Assembly: GCA_028023455.1 (NCBI GenBank)
Contig: JAQFVV010000256.1
Location: 735,001-799,000 of the forward strand
Source: Epiperipatus broadwayi
Lineage: Eukaryota > Onychophora > Udeonychophora > Euonychophora > Peripatidae
Direction: 5' to 3'
Length of the DNA stretch: 64,000 bases
A model generated the notes under the pieces. It was not told the DNA's origin. It worked only from the letters and a program-made list of their open reading frames with translations, and did no database searches. This document shows, piece by piece, positions 14,121 through 25,529 of the stretch; positions within the stretch are counted from its first letter, which is position 1; every line of letters starts with the position of its first letter. Both the position numbers and the translations under genes were made by a program.

Positions 14121-14312
14121 CATTCTCATAATACACTTTTCACAGTTTTCTTTAATATATGACAGTTTTGACTGACTAAATAGTCTTTTTCAGATATTTG
14201 TAATGTGTTTATTTATCTTTTTCAGATATTTTAAGTATCTGAAAACTCTAGTTGGTCAAAACTACCATATATTAAATAAACTATTGTGAAAAGTGCATTA
14301 TAAGAAAGTGAG
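14121..14312. repeat. Palindromic element of about 190 bp
   Basis: Left arm 14,121-14,200 and right arm 14,226-14,312 are inverted repeats sharing words such as ATATATTAAA, GTGAAAAGTG and TATCTGAAAA. The centre holds two TTTTTCAGATATT copies. Each arm contains CUGA followed later by GUCAAAAC, which faintly recalls a decayed hammerhead, but no CUGANGA box is intact, so I do not annotate a ribozyme. Confidence 0.6.
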
Positions 14313-14503
14313 CCTTTTGTAATTTTAACATATAAGTAAATAGAAGATTATTTGTACGTATGCATAACATTTCAAAATAATCATAAAATTATAATATATA
14401 TATATATATATCCACAGATGGCGTCCTACCAAGACTGCCAATCAAGCGTATGTTTTGTTTACATAAACGTCAGAGTAGTTAGTATTCACTATCTCTAACT
14501 ATA

Positions 14504-14562
14504 ATTCCACTTTCAGATCATGATTTCAAGCTATTTGCTATCGTCAGTGAAAGACAGGAATA
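14504..14562 (-). ncRNA. Hammerhead ribozyme type I, R1 first unit
   Basis: Minus strand: stem I inner strand CUUUCA, then CUGACGA (14,547-14,541), stem II AGC/GCU with loop AAAUA, GAAA (14,527-14,524), palindromic stem III UCAUGA, then UC with predicted cleavage between 14,516 and 14,515. The next bases UGAAAG pair perfectly with CUUUCA. Beyond a small UGU/U internal loop, UUCC pairs with GGAA. The first stem II pair is a U-U mismatch, the only departure from the consensus. The two-part stem I with an internal loop is typical of natural type I ribozymes. Confidence 0.85.
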
Positions 14563-15237
14563 AAGAAACTAGATCTGAATACAAACTCTGAGCGTTTATG
14601 AAACAATTTCTATTCAGCTTGCAAGCGTGAATTTTTTAGACACGTAATGTCTTCAAACTCAGCATAGCAAACCAGATAGCTACATGGGTCTGATCTCAGT
14701 TCAGCATCACCACATAGTAGAAGCCTCTGCAATCTATATCATTGCAAGAAAGACCTCAAAGGTACATTTATGATAAACAAAAATGCAAGTTAAAAAACTT
14801 GCTAACGCTTGTATTTATGTCCACAGATGGCGTCCTACCAAGACTGCCAATCAAGCATATGTTTTGTTTACATAAACGTCAGAGTAGTTAGTATTCACTA
14901 TCTCTAACTATAATTCCACTTTCAGATAGAGATAGTGAATACTAACTACTCTGACATTTATGTAAACAAAACATACGCTTGATTGGCAGTCTTGGTAGGA
15001 CGCCATCTGTGGACATAAATACAAGCGTTAGAGTTTTTAACTGATTTTTGTTTATCATAAATGTACTTTGAGTCTTTCTTGAATGATATAGATTGCAGAG
15101 TTCACATGTGGTGATGTGAGAGATCAGAATGTAGCTATCTGGTTTGCTATGCTAGTTTGAAGATTACGTGTCTAAAAATTCAGTTAAGCTGAATAGAAAT
15201 TGTTTCATAAGCGCTCAGAGTTTGTATTCAGATCTAT

Positions 15238-15292
15238 TCTTATTCTGTCTTTCCTGCGATAGAAATAGCTTGAAATCATGATCTGAAAGTGA
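15238..15292 (+). pseudogene. Broken R1 hammerhead copy
   Basis: Same motif as the intact copies, but two A residues are lost around the core (CUUUC-CUGCGA instead of CUUUCA-CUGACGA) and stem II reads UAGAAAUAGCUU. GAAA, UCAUGA and UC-UGAAAG remain. Loss of the invariant A6 should abolish cleavage. The damage is entirely deletions, as elsewhere in this unit. Confidence 0.7.
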
Positions 15293-15625
15293 ATTATATT
15301 AGAGATAGTGAATCTATCTCTGATGTTTATGTAAACAAAAATACAGTGATTGGAGTCTGGTAGGACATCTGTGGACATAAATCAAGCGTTAGCAAGTTTT
15401 TTACTTGATTTTTGTTTATATAAATGTACCTTTGAGGTTTTCTTGCAATGATATAGATTGCAGAGGCTTCTACTATGTGGTGATGCTGAACTGAGATCAG
15501 ACCCATGTAGCTATCTGGTTTGTATGTGAGTTTGAAGACATTACGTGTCTAAAAATTCACGCTTGCAAGCTGAATAGAAATTGTTTCATAAACGCTCAGA
15601 GTTTGTATTCAGATCTAGTTTCTTT

Positions 15626-15682
15626 ATTCCTGTCTTTCACTGGATAGAAATAGCTTGAAATCATGATCTGAAAGTGGAATTA
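15626..15682 (+). pseudogene. Broken R1 hammerhead copy
   Basis: Stem I (CUUUCA with UGAAAG), GAAA, UCAUGA and the cleavage UC are intact, but CUGACGA is reduced to CUGGA by loss of two bases, and stem II is altered to UAGAAAUAGCUU. The rest of this unit resembles the intact one closely. Confidence 0.7.
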
Positions 15683-16020
15683 TAGTTAGAGATAGTGAAT
15701 ACTAACTACTCTGACGTTTATGTAAACAAAACATACCTTGATTGGAGTCTTGGTAGAATCTGTGGACATAAATACAAGCGTTAGAATTTTTAACTTGATT
15801 TTTGTTTATCATAAATGTACCTTTGAGGTCTTTCTTGCAATGATATAGATGGCAGAGGCTTCTACTATGTGGTGATGCTGAACTGAGATCAGACCCATGT
15901 AGCTATCTGGTTTGCTATGCTGAGTTTGAAGACATTACGTGTCTAAAAAATTCACGCTTGCAAGCTGAATAGAAATTGTTTCATAAACGCTCAGAGTTTG
16001 TATTCAGATCTAGTTTCTTT

Positions 16021-16078
16021 ATTCCTGTCTTTCACTGACGATAGCAAATAGCTTGAAATCATGATCTGAAAGTGGAAT
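16021..16078 (+). ncRNA. Hammerhead ribozyme type I, R1 last unit
   Basis: CUGACGA at 16,035-16,041, stem II to 16,054, GAAA at 16,055-16,058, stem III UCAUGA at 16,059-16,064, UC at 16,065-16,066 and predicted cleavage before 16,067. Stem I is CUUUCA with UGAAAG, plus UUCC with GGAA outside an internal loop. All invariant core positions are present. This is identical in plan to the minus-strand copy at 14.5 kb and the copy at 59.15 kb. Confidence 0.85.
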
Positions 16079-16219
16079 TATAGTTAGAGATAGTGAATAC
16101 TAACTACTCTGCGTTTATGTAAACAAAACATACGCTTGATTGGCAGTCTTGGTAGGACGCCATCTGTGGACATAAATACAAGCGTTAGCAAGTTTTTTAA
16201 CTTGCATTTTTGTTTATCA

Positions 16220-17329
16220 TATATATATATACACAATTATCTGTTTTCTCATTTTTATTCTTTATGCAAAACTTCAATACTGTAGAAAACTGATTGTGTC
16301 TTTAATAGAATTCTAAATATTGAATTGGTAGAATGAATCAGAATTTTAAAAGAGTAATATGCAATAGCAAATTACTGACATTGATTATAAGTAGTTACTA
16401 TTTAGTCTTAATTTACTTAGAGAAGTATGCATACAATAACTTTAGTTTTTTACTATTTGATGAGTGCAGTTTGAATCAGTTATTTGAGGATTGCCAATTG
16501 CTATAAGATGTAGTTAAGAGATTTTGTATTTTCAGAGCCTTAGCATTGGTTGTTATATATACATTTAAATCTCAATAAAGTTACATTATGTAGTGCTCAA
16601 ATGTAATCAACTTTTCACTAAAATTTTTAATAAGATAAATTATGATTTGTTGCAGGATAATTTTTATTTTGGATGTTTTTTTTTAATTTAACAATGGAAA
16701 ACCATTGCAAAACCAAAAAGCCTTCACTATTAATTATTTATACTGAGTATATAAGATATTAAACAGCAATATATATTTAATATTAGATATTAGATGAAAA
16801 TGATGTTATACATAAGTATTTTCATGAAAATAATACAGCTATTTTTGTTGAATGATTTTGAGAATTTGTAATTAACATATGGAATTCACTGATTAAATTT
16901 ATTCTTATGTAATTGTTGTGAAGGTAGATATTGTAAAGATAGGATCTATAATAACCATCACAGAAAAGTTTATAAAGATTCTTGACTTCATATTCACAAG
17001 ACCTTTTTAATCAGTTTAAATAATTATACATATACAGAAAAAATTTAGGCTATTTTAGACTTCATATACCTCTATTATTTATTTACATTTTTGAATTTTA
17101 TTTGTATTTGTTAGCAAACATAAGCAAATAATGTGCTGAACAAATTGCTAATAAGGTGTTGAATATCAGTTAAGCAAAGAGTGCAATAGTTATAAATCAA
17201 AGCTACATCAAATGACTGTAAATGGTGTAGCTAGTTTGTGTGAAGTATGTGTTTGTTTACCATTTATGTTAAGTGGTAAAAGACACATTTATGGATAAGT
17301 GTATATCAAAGTTGTTTTATGTTGTAGTG
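16220..17329. other. AT-rich DNA, nothing recognised
   Basis: A short TA run at the left end continues from the R1 array. No coding sequence, SINE or known family word was found in the remainder. Confidence 0.5.
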
Positions 17330-17536
17330 CTTTCAGATGCAAGGCTCCTCACTGATGAAAGCCACAAGCTAGAAGAGTAGGCACTAGATAGGGATTTTGT
17401 GCACTAGCCTTCTGGCATCAATTGATTACTCTGATTTTCACTGAGTGGAGCTATTGTATGGAGAGTTTTGTCTAATTTAATAACAGTTATGGTCAAACAT
17501 AAGAAATGATGATCATGTGATGTTTAGTGGTTTAAT
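17330..17536 (+). repeat. R2 repeat copy, internally deleted
   Basis: Carries GGCTCCTCA directly before CTGATGA (17,352-17,358) and the AAGCCACAAGCT stem II. It then jumps to GAGTAGGCACTAGATAG, so the GAAA box, stem III and cleavage site are deleted. The rest (ATTGATTACTCTGATT, TGTATGGAGAGTTTTG, GATCATGTGATGTTTAGTGG) follows R2 order. It ends at the start of the 1.9-kb repeat. Confidence 0.75.
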
Positions 17537-19505
17537 ACTTAACCTATAAATCAAATTATAATATGTTGTAATAAAAAGTTAAGCATTCTTCAGATAAGAC
17601 ATGCAATGAAATTAATTGGTGAGGAATGTAAAAATGTTCTATTTTAAATGATTAAAAATAAAAACCTGGCTATTTCAAGATGTTAATCTTGTAAATTCTA
17701 AAAAATTTGTTTGAGAAAACAATAGATGGAACATGTATAAAAGTTCCCTAATATATATTATTTGTCATTGAGTAAGTAGATTTAATCAGTAAATTCTATT
17801 AGAATCATTTTTTAGATTCTTTACATTCAGTTCTTTGGTGACTCATTGTTCCATTCTTCAATTAGTCAAAATTGTAGTCCAGATGTCATGACTCTTCATT
17901 TTTTGTGACAAACAGAACTCCTTGCCAGCTCTTTCATTAAAATTTAGTGATACTCCACCAACAGTTTGGGACAAGCAGCAGGCAGTTTTAAAAAAATGAA
18001 CTAACAAATTTTTCTAGTGGTGTTCTTCAAAATATGCTGGGCTAGGCATTTCACCAAGATAAACTCCATGCTCTAAGTCAAACCTTCACGAAAACCAACA
18101 TACAAAGAAGACTCTCAACTGACTATCTGGAAAAGTACAAATACCAAATGGACAAAAGTAGCGAATTCTTTAATCGAATATTAAGAAGCTTTGATAGACT
18201 TAGTGATAATATAAACTTTTATATATTATAACAATCCAGGTGTGTTATAAGTGTTTCCTTTTGTATATGTGTATTATTTTTTATTAACTATAATATTAGA
18301 TGTAAATGTATTTTTTTTTTATTTTATACATTTTACTAATTTCTATATGGATGAGTTTTTTGCTTTATTATTATGATGGATGTTGATTTAAATAATTAAT
18401 AAACCTTAAATTAATTTTCATACCATTAAATAACAAGATATTTGTTTAATGTTTAAATTTCAATTCTTTTTTTTTATTTAATCAGTTTCATAATTTATTG
18501 CTATTATTGATGTCAGCAGTCAAAAGCAAATGAAACTCTTATTAAATAAAATAAATTGAGAAATTCATAGACTAATATTTTCTCAGTAAATTTATTTCTA
18601 TAGAATGTTTAAAACTTTTAGTTATATATGTATATAAGGAATATTGAAATATAAAAGTCAGACTTGTATGGCTATCATAACCTACATAGTGAACCACATT
18701 CGATTAGGGATGTTGTGTGCAATAAGATCGTACATTGTACATCTACTGTAGCTCTTTTGCATGGCCTGGGTTCAATTGCACCACAATGTGTCTTAGAATT
18801 TTGTACAGGTCTGTAGGGGTTAGCAATGATACAATTAGTAGTCAAAAATAGGTCAGATTTGTGCAGGTTATCATAGCCTACATGTAGTAAATTGCATATG
18901 GTTATGGGTGTTGTGTGCAATAAGATGGAATGGCTTGAGTTCAGTTCCAACACCCTCTGCCTTAGAAAACTGCATAGTTCTGTATAAGTTAGTAAAGATA
19001 ATTGGAAAGTTAATTTAAATATTATACAATATCACTTATCCTTTAAGTATTATTGTGTTTATATAAATATTTTATAATGTTTGTTTTTTCTGGGGATATT
19101 ACTGTAGAGAAATTTAATAGTCTAAATCAACTTCTTAGGTCTTATCTGATGGGACTCATCCATGAATGAACATTACTTTTATTTAATTTTATTTTGATGA
19201 GGTTTGTTTTCTTTTATATTTTTAATTTTTATAAACTAGTATTGTAATAAACATAATTATTATATTTATTAAATTAATTTAGCTGACATTTGTTTACTGT
19301 ATCTGTCTATCAATTGTTTAATAATTTGGAATCTTATACTCTTAGCTGAGCTAGTGCCAAGGATAGGTAATTTATTTTATGTCAAGATGCTCATCCTCAT
19401 TAGTGAATATTCAATCATTACAAATAAAATTTTTAGGTTTATTAAGTACCTTAGTGTTGCCATCAAATGACTAATGTTTTTTACACTGGTGTGGATCTGG
19501 TCCAA
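17537..19505 (+). repeat. 1.9-kb dispersed repeat, copy 1
   Basis: Aligns collinearly with 20,735-22,590. Shared anchors in order: TTAAGCATT, TGTATAAAAGTTCC, ACAAAGAAGACTC, GACATTTGTTTACTGTATCT and TTAGTGAATATTCA. Divergence is high, with many indels. Strand is arbitrary. Conceptual frames give short stretches such as KPTYKEDS but no family I recognise. No terminal repeats or target duplications are visible, so the class is unknown. Confidence 0.75.
18657..18990. repeat. 194-bp tandem duplication inside 1.9-kb repeat
   Basis: Two units start at GTCAGACTTGTATG (18,657) and GTCAGATTTGTGCAG (18,851). They share TATCATAGCCTACAT-like and GTGTTGTGTGCAATAAGAT words. The second long copy has only one such unit (about 22,041-22,205), so the doubling is private to copy 1. 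The open frame on the minus strand here follows from the repeat and is not supported as a gene. Confidence 0.75.
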
Positions 19506-20734
19506 TACTTTTAATGATCAAATTTCAATATTAAAATTTATCCCTAATGTTGCCTTTTATATATAAAATTTAAAATAATTTCACAACCCACTATAAATAA
19601 AGAAAATTATTTAATATATCAACCAGGCTTTCATTTACCTTATCAAGATGTTTCTTTTTACACAATCACATGAACAAACTATTCTACAACAATTCCACCT
19701 AGTGGATATTATTTACATTGCAATAAATATAATTACTAATGTGAAAGAAGTACTGATTCAGAGTTTAAATATTAAAAATTTTATAAAATGTATTGCACCA
19801 TGTATACTTTCAATGCTTTCATGTCATATTCATTGCTAGTCTTCTGAGAACATTATTTTTTTTGCTGATTTGAATGTTATTTGATTTTTGGTTCATTACA
19901 TATTCATTTTGTATAATGAAACATGCTTCTTTTATTTTATTTTTGTGATCATTTCTTTCTTCAAATAATTTTAACAACATTTATATCACAACTATGACCA
20001 TATTCTTCTATATGACTACAAAAGACCATTGAGCCTGCAGCATCAGACCTCATCCTAAACTGTCTATACATCAATGAATGCTGAATCATTCTAGTTCTAA
20101 GACTTGTACTCATATATAAAATAAATAAATATATTATAATTCTTTTTAAATTTACAAAATAATCTACAAAAATAATATTTTAATTATAACTCCAAAATTT
20201 TCAATAATCTAACAATGCCCATTTCTTCCCTAATTATGTTAGATTTTTAACCATGTTTACACATTTGTTAAATTTTCTTGAATATTCAGAGTTTTGTATA
20301 TATGGTTATGATCTTATATCCTTTCTGTTAATTGCCCTATTTTGTTTCTTACCCTCTTCAATGGCAGTCTTTTATGCCTGATCTATATTTAACATATTGC
20401 AAAGGTCACAACTAATTTTATAGACCAACCCTACTCTATTTTTGATATTACCCATCCTTTTTGCATTACACATCCATTTTCCTAAAATTTACTGTTTTTT
20501 CATTCTATGTTAATAGCATTAGGTAACTTTTCTTTTATTAATATATTATATAAATGATATGAATATGAAACCAAAACCCATTTCCTATTTTATACACATG
20601 CCTTACATTATCTTTTATATTATTTTTATTTCTGAAAATCTTTTTAATATATTTTTATAGCCCATACTATCATAATCATTCTCAACTTTCAATTTATGTT
20701 TAGTCTAAAATTGAATGTAGAAAAAAAACAATGC
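19506..20734. other. Unique AT-rich spacer
   Basis: Separates the two 1.9-kb copies. No gene or repeat copy recognised. An open frame at 19,648-19,839 has no family motif. Confidence 0.45.
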
Positions 20735-22590
20735 TTAACCTCAAAAAAAGTGTAATCTGTTGTCATAACAAAATCTAAACATTAAGCATTGTTCAGATAA
20801 TAATGCTATGGAATTAATTAGTATGGAATTTTAAAATGCTCTATTTTTAATTGATTATAAACCTGTCTTATTAATTAATTTAAAACTTGGCTATTTTAAG
20901 ATGTTCATCTAGAAAATTCTAAAAAAAATTGTGGGAGAAATAATAGACTGAATATGTATAAAAGTTCCCCAAAGGTATTGTTTCATTCTTTCTTGATTCA
21001 TTCATTGATTTATTTCAATAGATTCTATTATATTTAATCAGTTAGTAGATTCTACTAGAATCATTCATTAGATTATATTAGAAAATTCATTCATCAAATT
21101 TTTCCAATATTACTAGTCACAATTGTATTTTAGACATTGGGGCTCTATAGTCTGTGCAACATGTCATACTTGTTGCCAGATTTTTTACTAAAATTACTCA
21201 TCAACAATTTAGAAAAAGCAGCCTGCAATAATAAAATGAAATGGCAGATTATTTCTAGTGGTCTTTCTTCAAAATAAGCTTGACTAGGCATTTTGCAAAG
21301 GTAAACTATGTACTCTAAGTTAAAACTTTATCATCCAACATGTCATAAAATCTTAAATTCTTATAAAACTGATCTAAAGCCAACCTACAAAGAAGACTCA
21401 ACTGACTACCTGAAAAATTACATATATTAAATGGACAAAGGTAACTATCTCTTCAATAAATTGCAGGAAGAAAAAGCAACAACATTAAAGGATTTAGTGT
21501 GATATAAACTTTCATATATCATCATAAGCTAGGTGTTGTTATAATAATTTTATTAATGTATATGTTCACTTTCATATATCATCATAAGCCAGGTGTTGTT
21601 ATAATAATTTTATTAATGTATATGTTCATTTTAATAGTAATCACCATATTTAGAAATATATGTATTATAAAACATTACTAGTAATATTTCTTAAGTAATT
21701 TTATAACTGATACATCATCATGTATCAGATATGTATGCATTTTATTAATTTCTTCAAGGATGTGTTTTTTTATTATGATAGGTGGTGATTTTCTTAATTA
21801 ATAGACCTTAATATACTTTTGAAATTTTATACTATGAAGAGACAAATATTGCATATTTTAAAATAGACCAGCTTCGTAATTAGTTGCTATTATTAACATT
21901 CACAATACTTATAGACAATGTGGTTTTTCTTAAAGATTATAAATCAGAAATCCATAAACTATTGTTTTCTGAATAGAGTTGATAATATCTGTTTTAAGTT
22001 GTGTTTTAGTTACATATGTGAAAGGGTATTGATATATGAAAGTCAGACTTATGCAAACTATTTTAGCATGTATGTAATTTAAATGCATGTGGCTGTGGTT
22101 GTCTGCATGCAATAAAATGGCCTGGTCTAAGGCCATGCTCTCTTTTAGATAGCAATGGTTTGATTGCACTGCACCTTGTCTTAGAACATCCATATTAGTT
22201 TTCCTGTGTTATAATGTTAATAAGGAAGGATAGTATAAGTGTGTAAGCAATACAGCATTTAATAAAAAAAATGTATCAAACTGGGAAAATATTTTATTTT
22301 ATTCTAATGGGGTTTGTGTTCTTTATATTTGAATCAGTTTATTAATATTAATAAACACTGTATTCTTCATTTAAATTTGGATGACATTTGTTTACTGTAT
22401 CTTTCTATCAATTGTTTAATAGCTATGGGTCTCATACTCTAAAGCTGAGCTAGTGTCAGAAGCAACAAATTTATTTTGTTAGGTATCCTCATCATCATTA
22501 GTGAATATTCATCATCCTGAATAAATTTTCTAGGCTCATTAAGCAGACAAGGAAGTCTCCAATGACCAATGTTCTTAATTCATGTGGATA
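20735..22590 (+). repeat. 1.9-kb dispersed repeat, copy 2
   Basis: Direct-orientation diverged partner of 17,537-19,505, with the same anchor order. Near 21,370-21,500 it matches the partner around AACCTACAAAGAAGACTCAA. It contains a fresh 60-bp tandem duplication (21,508-21,627). Interrupted frames in both copies suggest a long-dead mobile element, but this is inference. Confidence 0.75.
21508..21627. repeat. 60-bp exact tandem duplication
   Basis: Units 21,508-21,567 and 21,568-21,627 differ at a single position (T/C) about halfway. Their near identity within an otherwise decayed element means the duplication is recent. Confidence 0.95.
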
Positions 22591-22929
22591 TTTGGTACAT
22601 ATGACAATTTATTAACATAGTGCAGCCAAGATTGCTTTTTGTTAAAGGAAGATGGCATAAATTTAAAAAAGAACTATATAATACTAAATATTACATTATT
22701 AGATTTTTGAAATTTGAAGTTAATCATGAAGAAATCATGTTAAATGATCATATGCTCTACTATTAAGGCACAAATATTAAAAGCATGTGTTAAATGGGAG
22801 TCATTTCAAATTACAAATGCAAGAAAACATTGTAGAGATTGATGGTATATCAGATAGATTGGGAAGAATTAGTTCCTCATATTAAGAATAATAACCTAAA
22901 AAGATTTCATTCTGATAAAACAAAATGAC

Positions 22930-23290
22930 ATTTACTTAGATTTACAGAACACTCGATCCGAGCAAACAACATTTTAAAATTATCATAGGAAATTTTCATG
23001 TTAAAATTGGAAAATAACTAAAATAATGAAAGTGCTATGAATAAATGAATATCTAATTGGAAATGAAAGAGAAAATAGAACTTATGGAATTTGTAGAGGT
23101 TGGGGGGATCAGTTTATCATGACTTTTTAAAAAAAAAAATCCAAAACAGAAATAAACATGGTAATACCCAAATGAAGAAAAATCAGGATATGATAATATT
23201 TTAGTGATGATATATATTTTAGATTATAATATGCTGCATATAGTCAGTAAACGAAGTGATAATCAAATAATGAGATATGCAGTATGAGTT
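22930..23290 (+). pseudogene. RTE-type LINE endonuclease remnant
   Basis: Conceptual translation, with frameshifts, gives a decayed version of the GDFNAKIG motif of apurinic-type LINE endonucleases (here IIGNFHVKIGK near 22,980-23,010), then NWK-like and NERENRTYG words, and further on a region matching the usual position of the NEIDYIL segment. The order matches the endonuclease of RTE-clade non-LTR elements. Frame breaks and stops make it non-functional. No reverse transcriptase follows. Confidence 0.65.
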
Positions 23291-23794
23291 ATTCTTTGTT
23301 AATATAAAACTGGACAAAAAAAAACTATATAAAACTGGACAAAGAAAACTATCATCCGTGATTGATGATTGATTTTGGCTATGCATATTTCTATAAAACT
23401 GTTCAAATAGTCAAAATGGCTTAAGGAGAAATTGGAATTTGAAATAACAATGCTTAATTTTTTATTTCAATTCGATAAAATAATTCTGAAAAATATACTA
23501 TAACTCTATATATGTCATTAAAATGTATAGTTTATTAGATATACAAGTTGCATCTGAACTAATAAAAAATTATTAACTATAAAGTATACTAATGAAATTA
23601 AAAGAAAATTTATTAATGATTTTTTATTTTATACTAATAAAGATATAGCATTATTGAAAAATAGTATTTTTAAAATAAATAATGGTCGGGTAATGTCAGC
23701 CATGTTGGTTTAGTATATATTGAAAACAAAATCTTAGTTTCATTAGAAAGTACAAATTCCATTTAATTTATAAAAGAAACAAAACTACATTAAT

Positions 23795-24280
23795 AATCAA
23801 AATTAGAGTCATAGATCACATGACCCTATTCTCTTAAGCTTGTAAGTTATAAACAATGAGGATTGCCAATTCCTCAACAAGCTTTATGATAAATGCTTAG
23901 CTAGAGAAAGCATTTAAAATGTCTCTGTCAGGACTCCCTCCCAAACCTCTGGCTATGGTTTTATGCTTTGGCACTCCTCAGAAAAGTGCTAGGATAGGTA
24001 AGACACTAGATCTAAAAATACCAACCCAAAGCCAGCATTTATCTAAAAGTTATATATTGAGTGAAAAATCTGAAATTTTCAGACACCTACATGTCTTCAA
24101 ACCTAGCTATCCAACTCAAATAGCTATATGGGGCTGAGAGATCTTCAGCCATACCATATATTAGTAGTCTTAACAATATAACATCACATAAGACTTAAGG
24201 CAGAGACTATAAATAGTCAAAATAAGAGTCATAGATCACATGACCCTATCTCTTAAGTGTGTAAGTTAATTTAAAACTAA
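23795..24280 (-). repeat. R3 repeat, one unit plus restart
   Basis: The word AGAGTCATAGATCACATGAC begins at 23,805 and again at 24,225, giving a 420-bp period. Inside are AAAATCTGAAATTTTCAGACA, the TAGCTATATGGGGCTGA module shared with R1, and a decayed hammerhead on the minus strand. Relatives lie at 37.0-38.4 kb. The open frame at 23,919-24,137 is part of the repeat and not a gene. Confidence 0.8.
23945..23995 (-). ncRNA. Decayed hammerhead motif, R3
   Basis: Minus strand: CUGAGGA (23,981-23,975), stem II GUGC/GCAU with loop CAAA (all four pairs form, one G-U), then AAAA where GAAA is required. The stem III and cleavage segment has drifted. Position inside the repeat equals that of the R1 and R2 ribozymes. 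The core is mutated, so cleavage is not expected. Confidence 0.5.
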
Positions 24281-24345
24281 ACCAGACTAGCCAAAGAAAT
24301 AAATTATAAAACATAGCCAATGGTTTCAGTGCTACAAGCAGACTT
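24281..24345. repeat. R5 fragment
   Basis: Contains AACCAGACTAGCCAAAG and further R5 words including ATAGCCAATGGTTTCA, matching one arm and loop of the palindrome at 8761-8893. Confidence 0.6.
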
Positions 24346-25529
24346 CTCAAGTATAAATAACTAAAAGCTAACAATAAATTTATATTAAAAATTACCCACA
24401 ATTCCATTTACATTTCATATACCTTTAATATTAAAATGAATTTTAAACAAGTTAATTGCTTCAGAATCACAAATTTTTAATAATAAAGATCATTTAATTC
24501 TTTTTATTTTATTTCTTTTAAAAAAAACACTAAATCAAATATTAATTAAACCATTGTGTATGTGATTACATCATCTATAAATGCTCTGTTCCAGATGAAT
24601 ATAAATTAGAAGACCTTATGGCATGTGTCTACAGAAATAATAAACTGCAAAAATACAGCCACAATAAGTAAAAAATATTGATATTTACATTAATGTGCTA
24701 TGTAAAATATGGTATAATAAATTTGCTATAAAAATGTATTCAAGGATTAACTGGCAGTATATTAAAATAAACAATTCAGATTCAGTTAATGTCAACTGCA
24801 GCATTCAAGTATATAATCTGTCAAATGTTAGCAAAGGATTGTATTACGTTAACTTCTAGAAGTAATTTGCACCCATATCTCTATTATACTTGTATAACAT
24901 GAGATGGAGGCATAAAATGTTTTTAGATCTGAAAAGATCAAAATAATTTGCAATGAAAGAAATACAAGAAAAGTCATAGAAACATGTTTTTTGTGCATTC
25001 AATATGAGCAATGAATCAACTCTATTATCATTGAAGTTAGAATATATTGAAATTTGAATAGTAATTAAATATATAAACTATATATACACACACAATTTAA
25101 TATTCATTATTGTGCCAAGACTGTAACGTAAAAATCCTAAAAGTACACTTGGTCAGAAATTTAAGTGAAATATATCCATAAAGTTTCATTCAGCAACTCC
25201 CATTTAAATATTTTTAACTAATAATTAGATTTAATATACATATTTGTATGTATATATTTATGGGTGGGTTTGATTCTCTACCTATATGCTGTATGTGTAT
25301 CTATATTTGATATGTTGTACATACATGTGCAATAGTGCATTCTTATACATATGTGTGTGATTTTCAATAAAACTAAAATTTTAATTACAAAGCTCACATT
25401 TTTGAAGATTTTGGACTCATTCTCTTCCACCCATTTATATTTTTGTAATGGATAGAAGAACTTTTCAACTGATTTATATTTATTTAGCTAGAAAGAAAAC
25501 AATTATTAAGAAAATCAGTATTAACAGTT
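24346..25529. other. AT-rich DNA, nothing recognised
   Basis: No gene or repeat family was identified. The last 100 bases may be the start of the RTE remnant that follows, but the translation is too decayed to decide. Confidence 0.45.

Larger units (their letters stand above)
14412..16219. repeat. R1 tandem array with an orientation switch
   Basis: Unit boundaries are taken at CCACAGATGGCG. One full unit (14,412-14,820, 409 bp) and a partial unit (14,821-14,926) run in one direction. At 14,926/14,927 the orientation flips, and a partial unit (14,927-15,012) plus units 15,013-15,374, 15,375-15,765 and 15,766-16,169, then a short partial, run in the other. TA tracts flank both ends. Units 15,013-15,374 and 15,375-15,765 lack many scattered 1-10 base pieces. 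Each unit contains a hammerhead motif. No protein is encoded. Confidence 0.95.

Noticed and set aside
18675-18953. 92-codon minus-strand open frame
   Set aside because: It lies across a 194-bp tandem duplication inside a decayed repeat and is not open in the second 1.9-kb copy.
23919-24137. 72-codon open frame with ordinary composition
   Set aside because: It overlaps the R3 repeat and its hammerhead. Other R3 copies do not keep the frame.
24281-24345. Hammerhead in R5
   Set aside because: A CUGAAACC word on the minus strand resembles the GAAA box, but no matching CUGANGA or stem I was found in either R5 copy.
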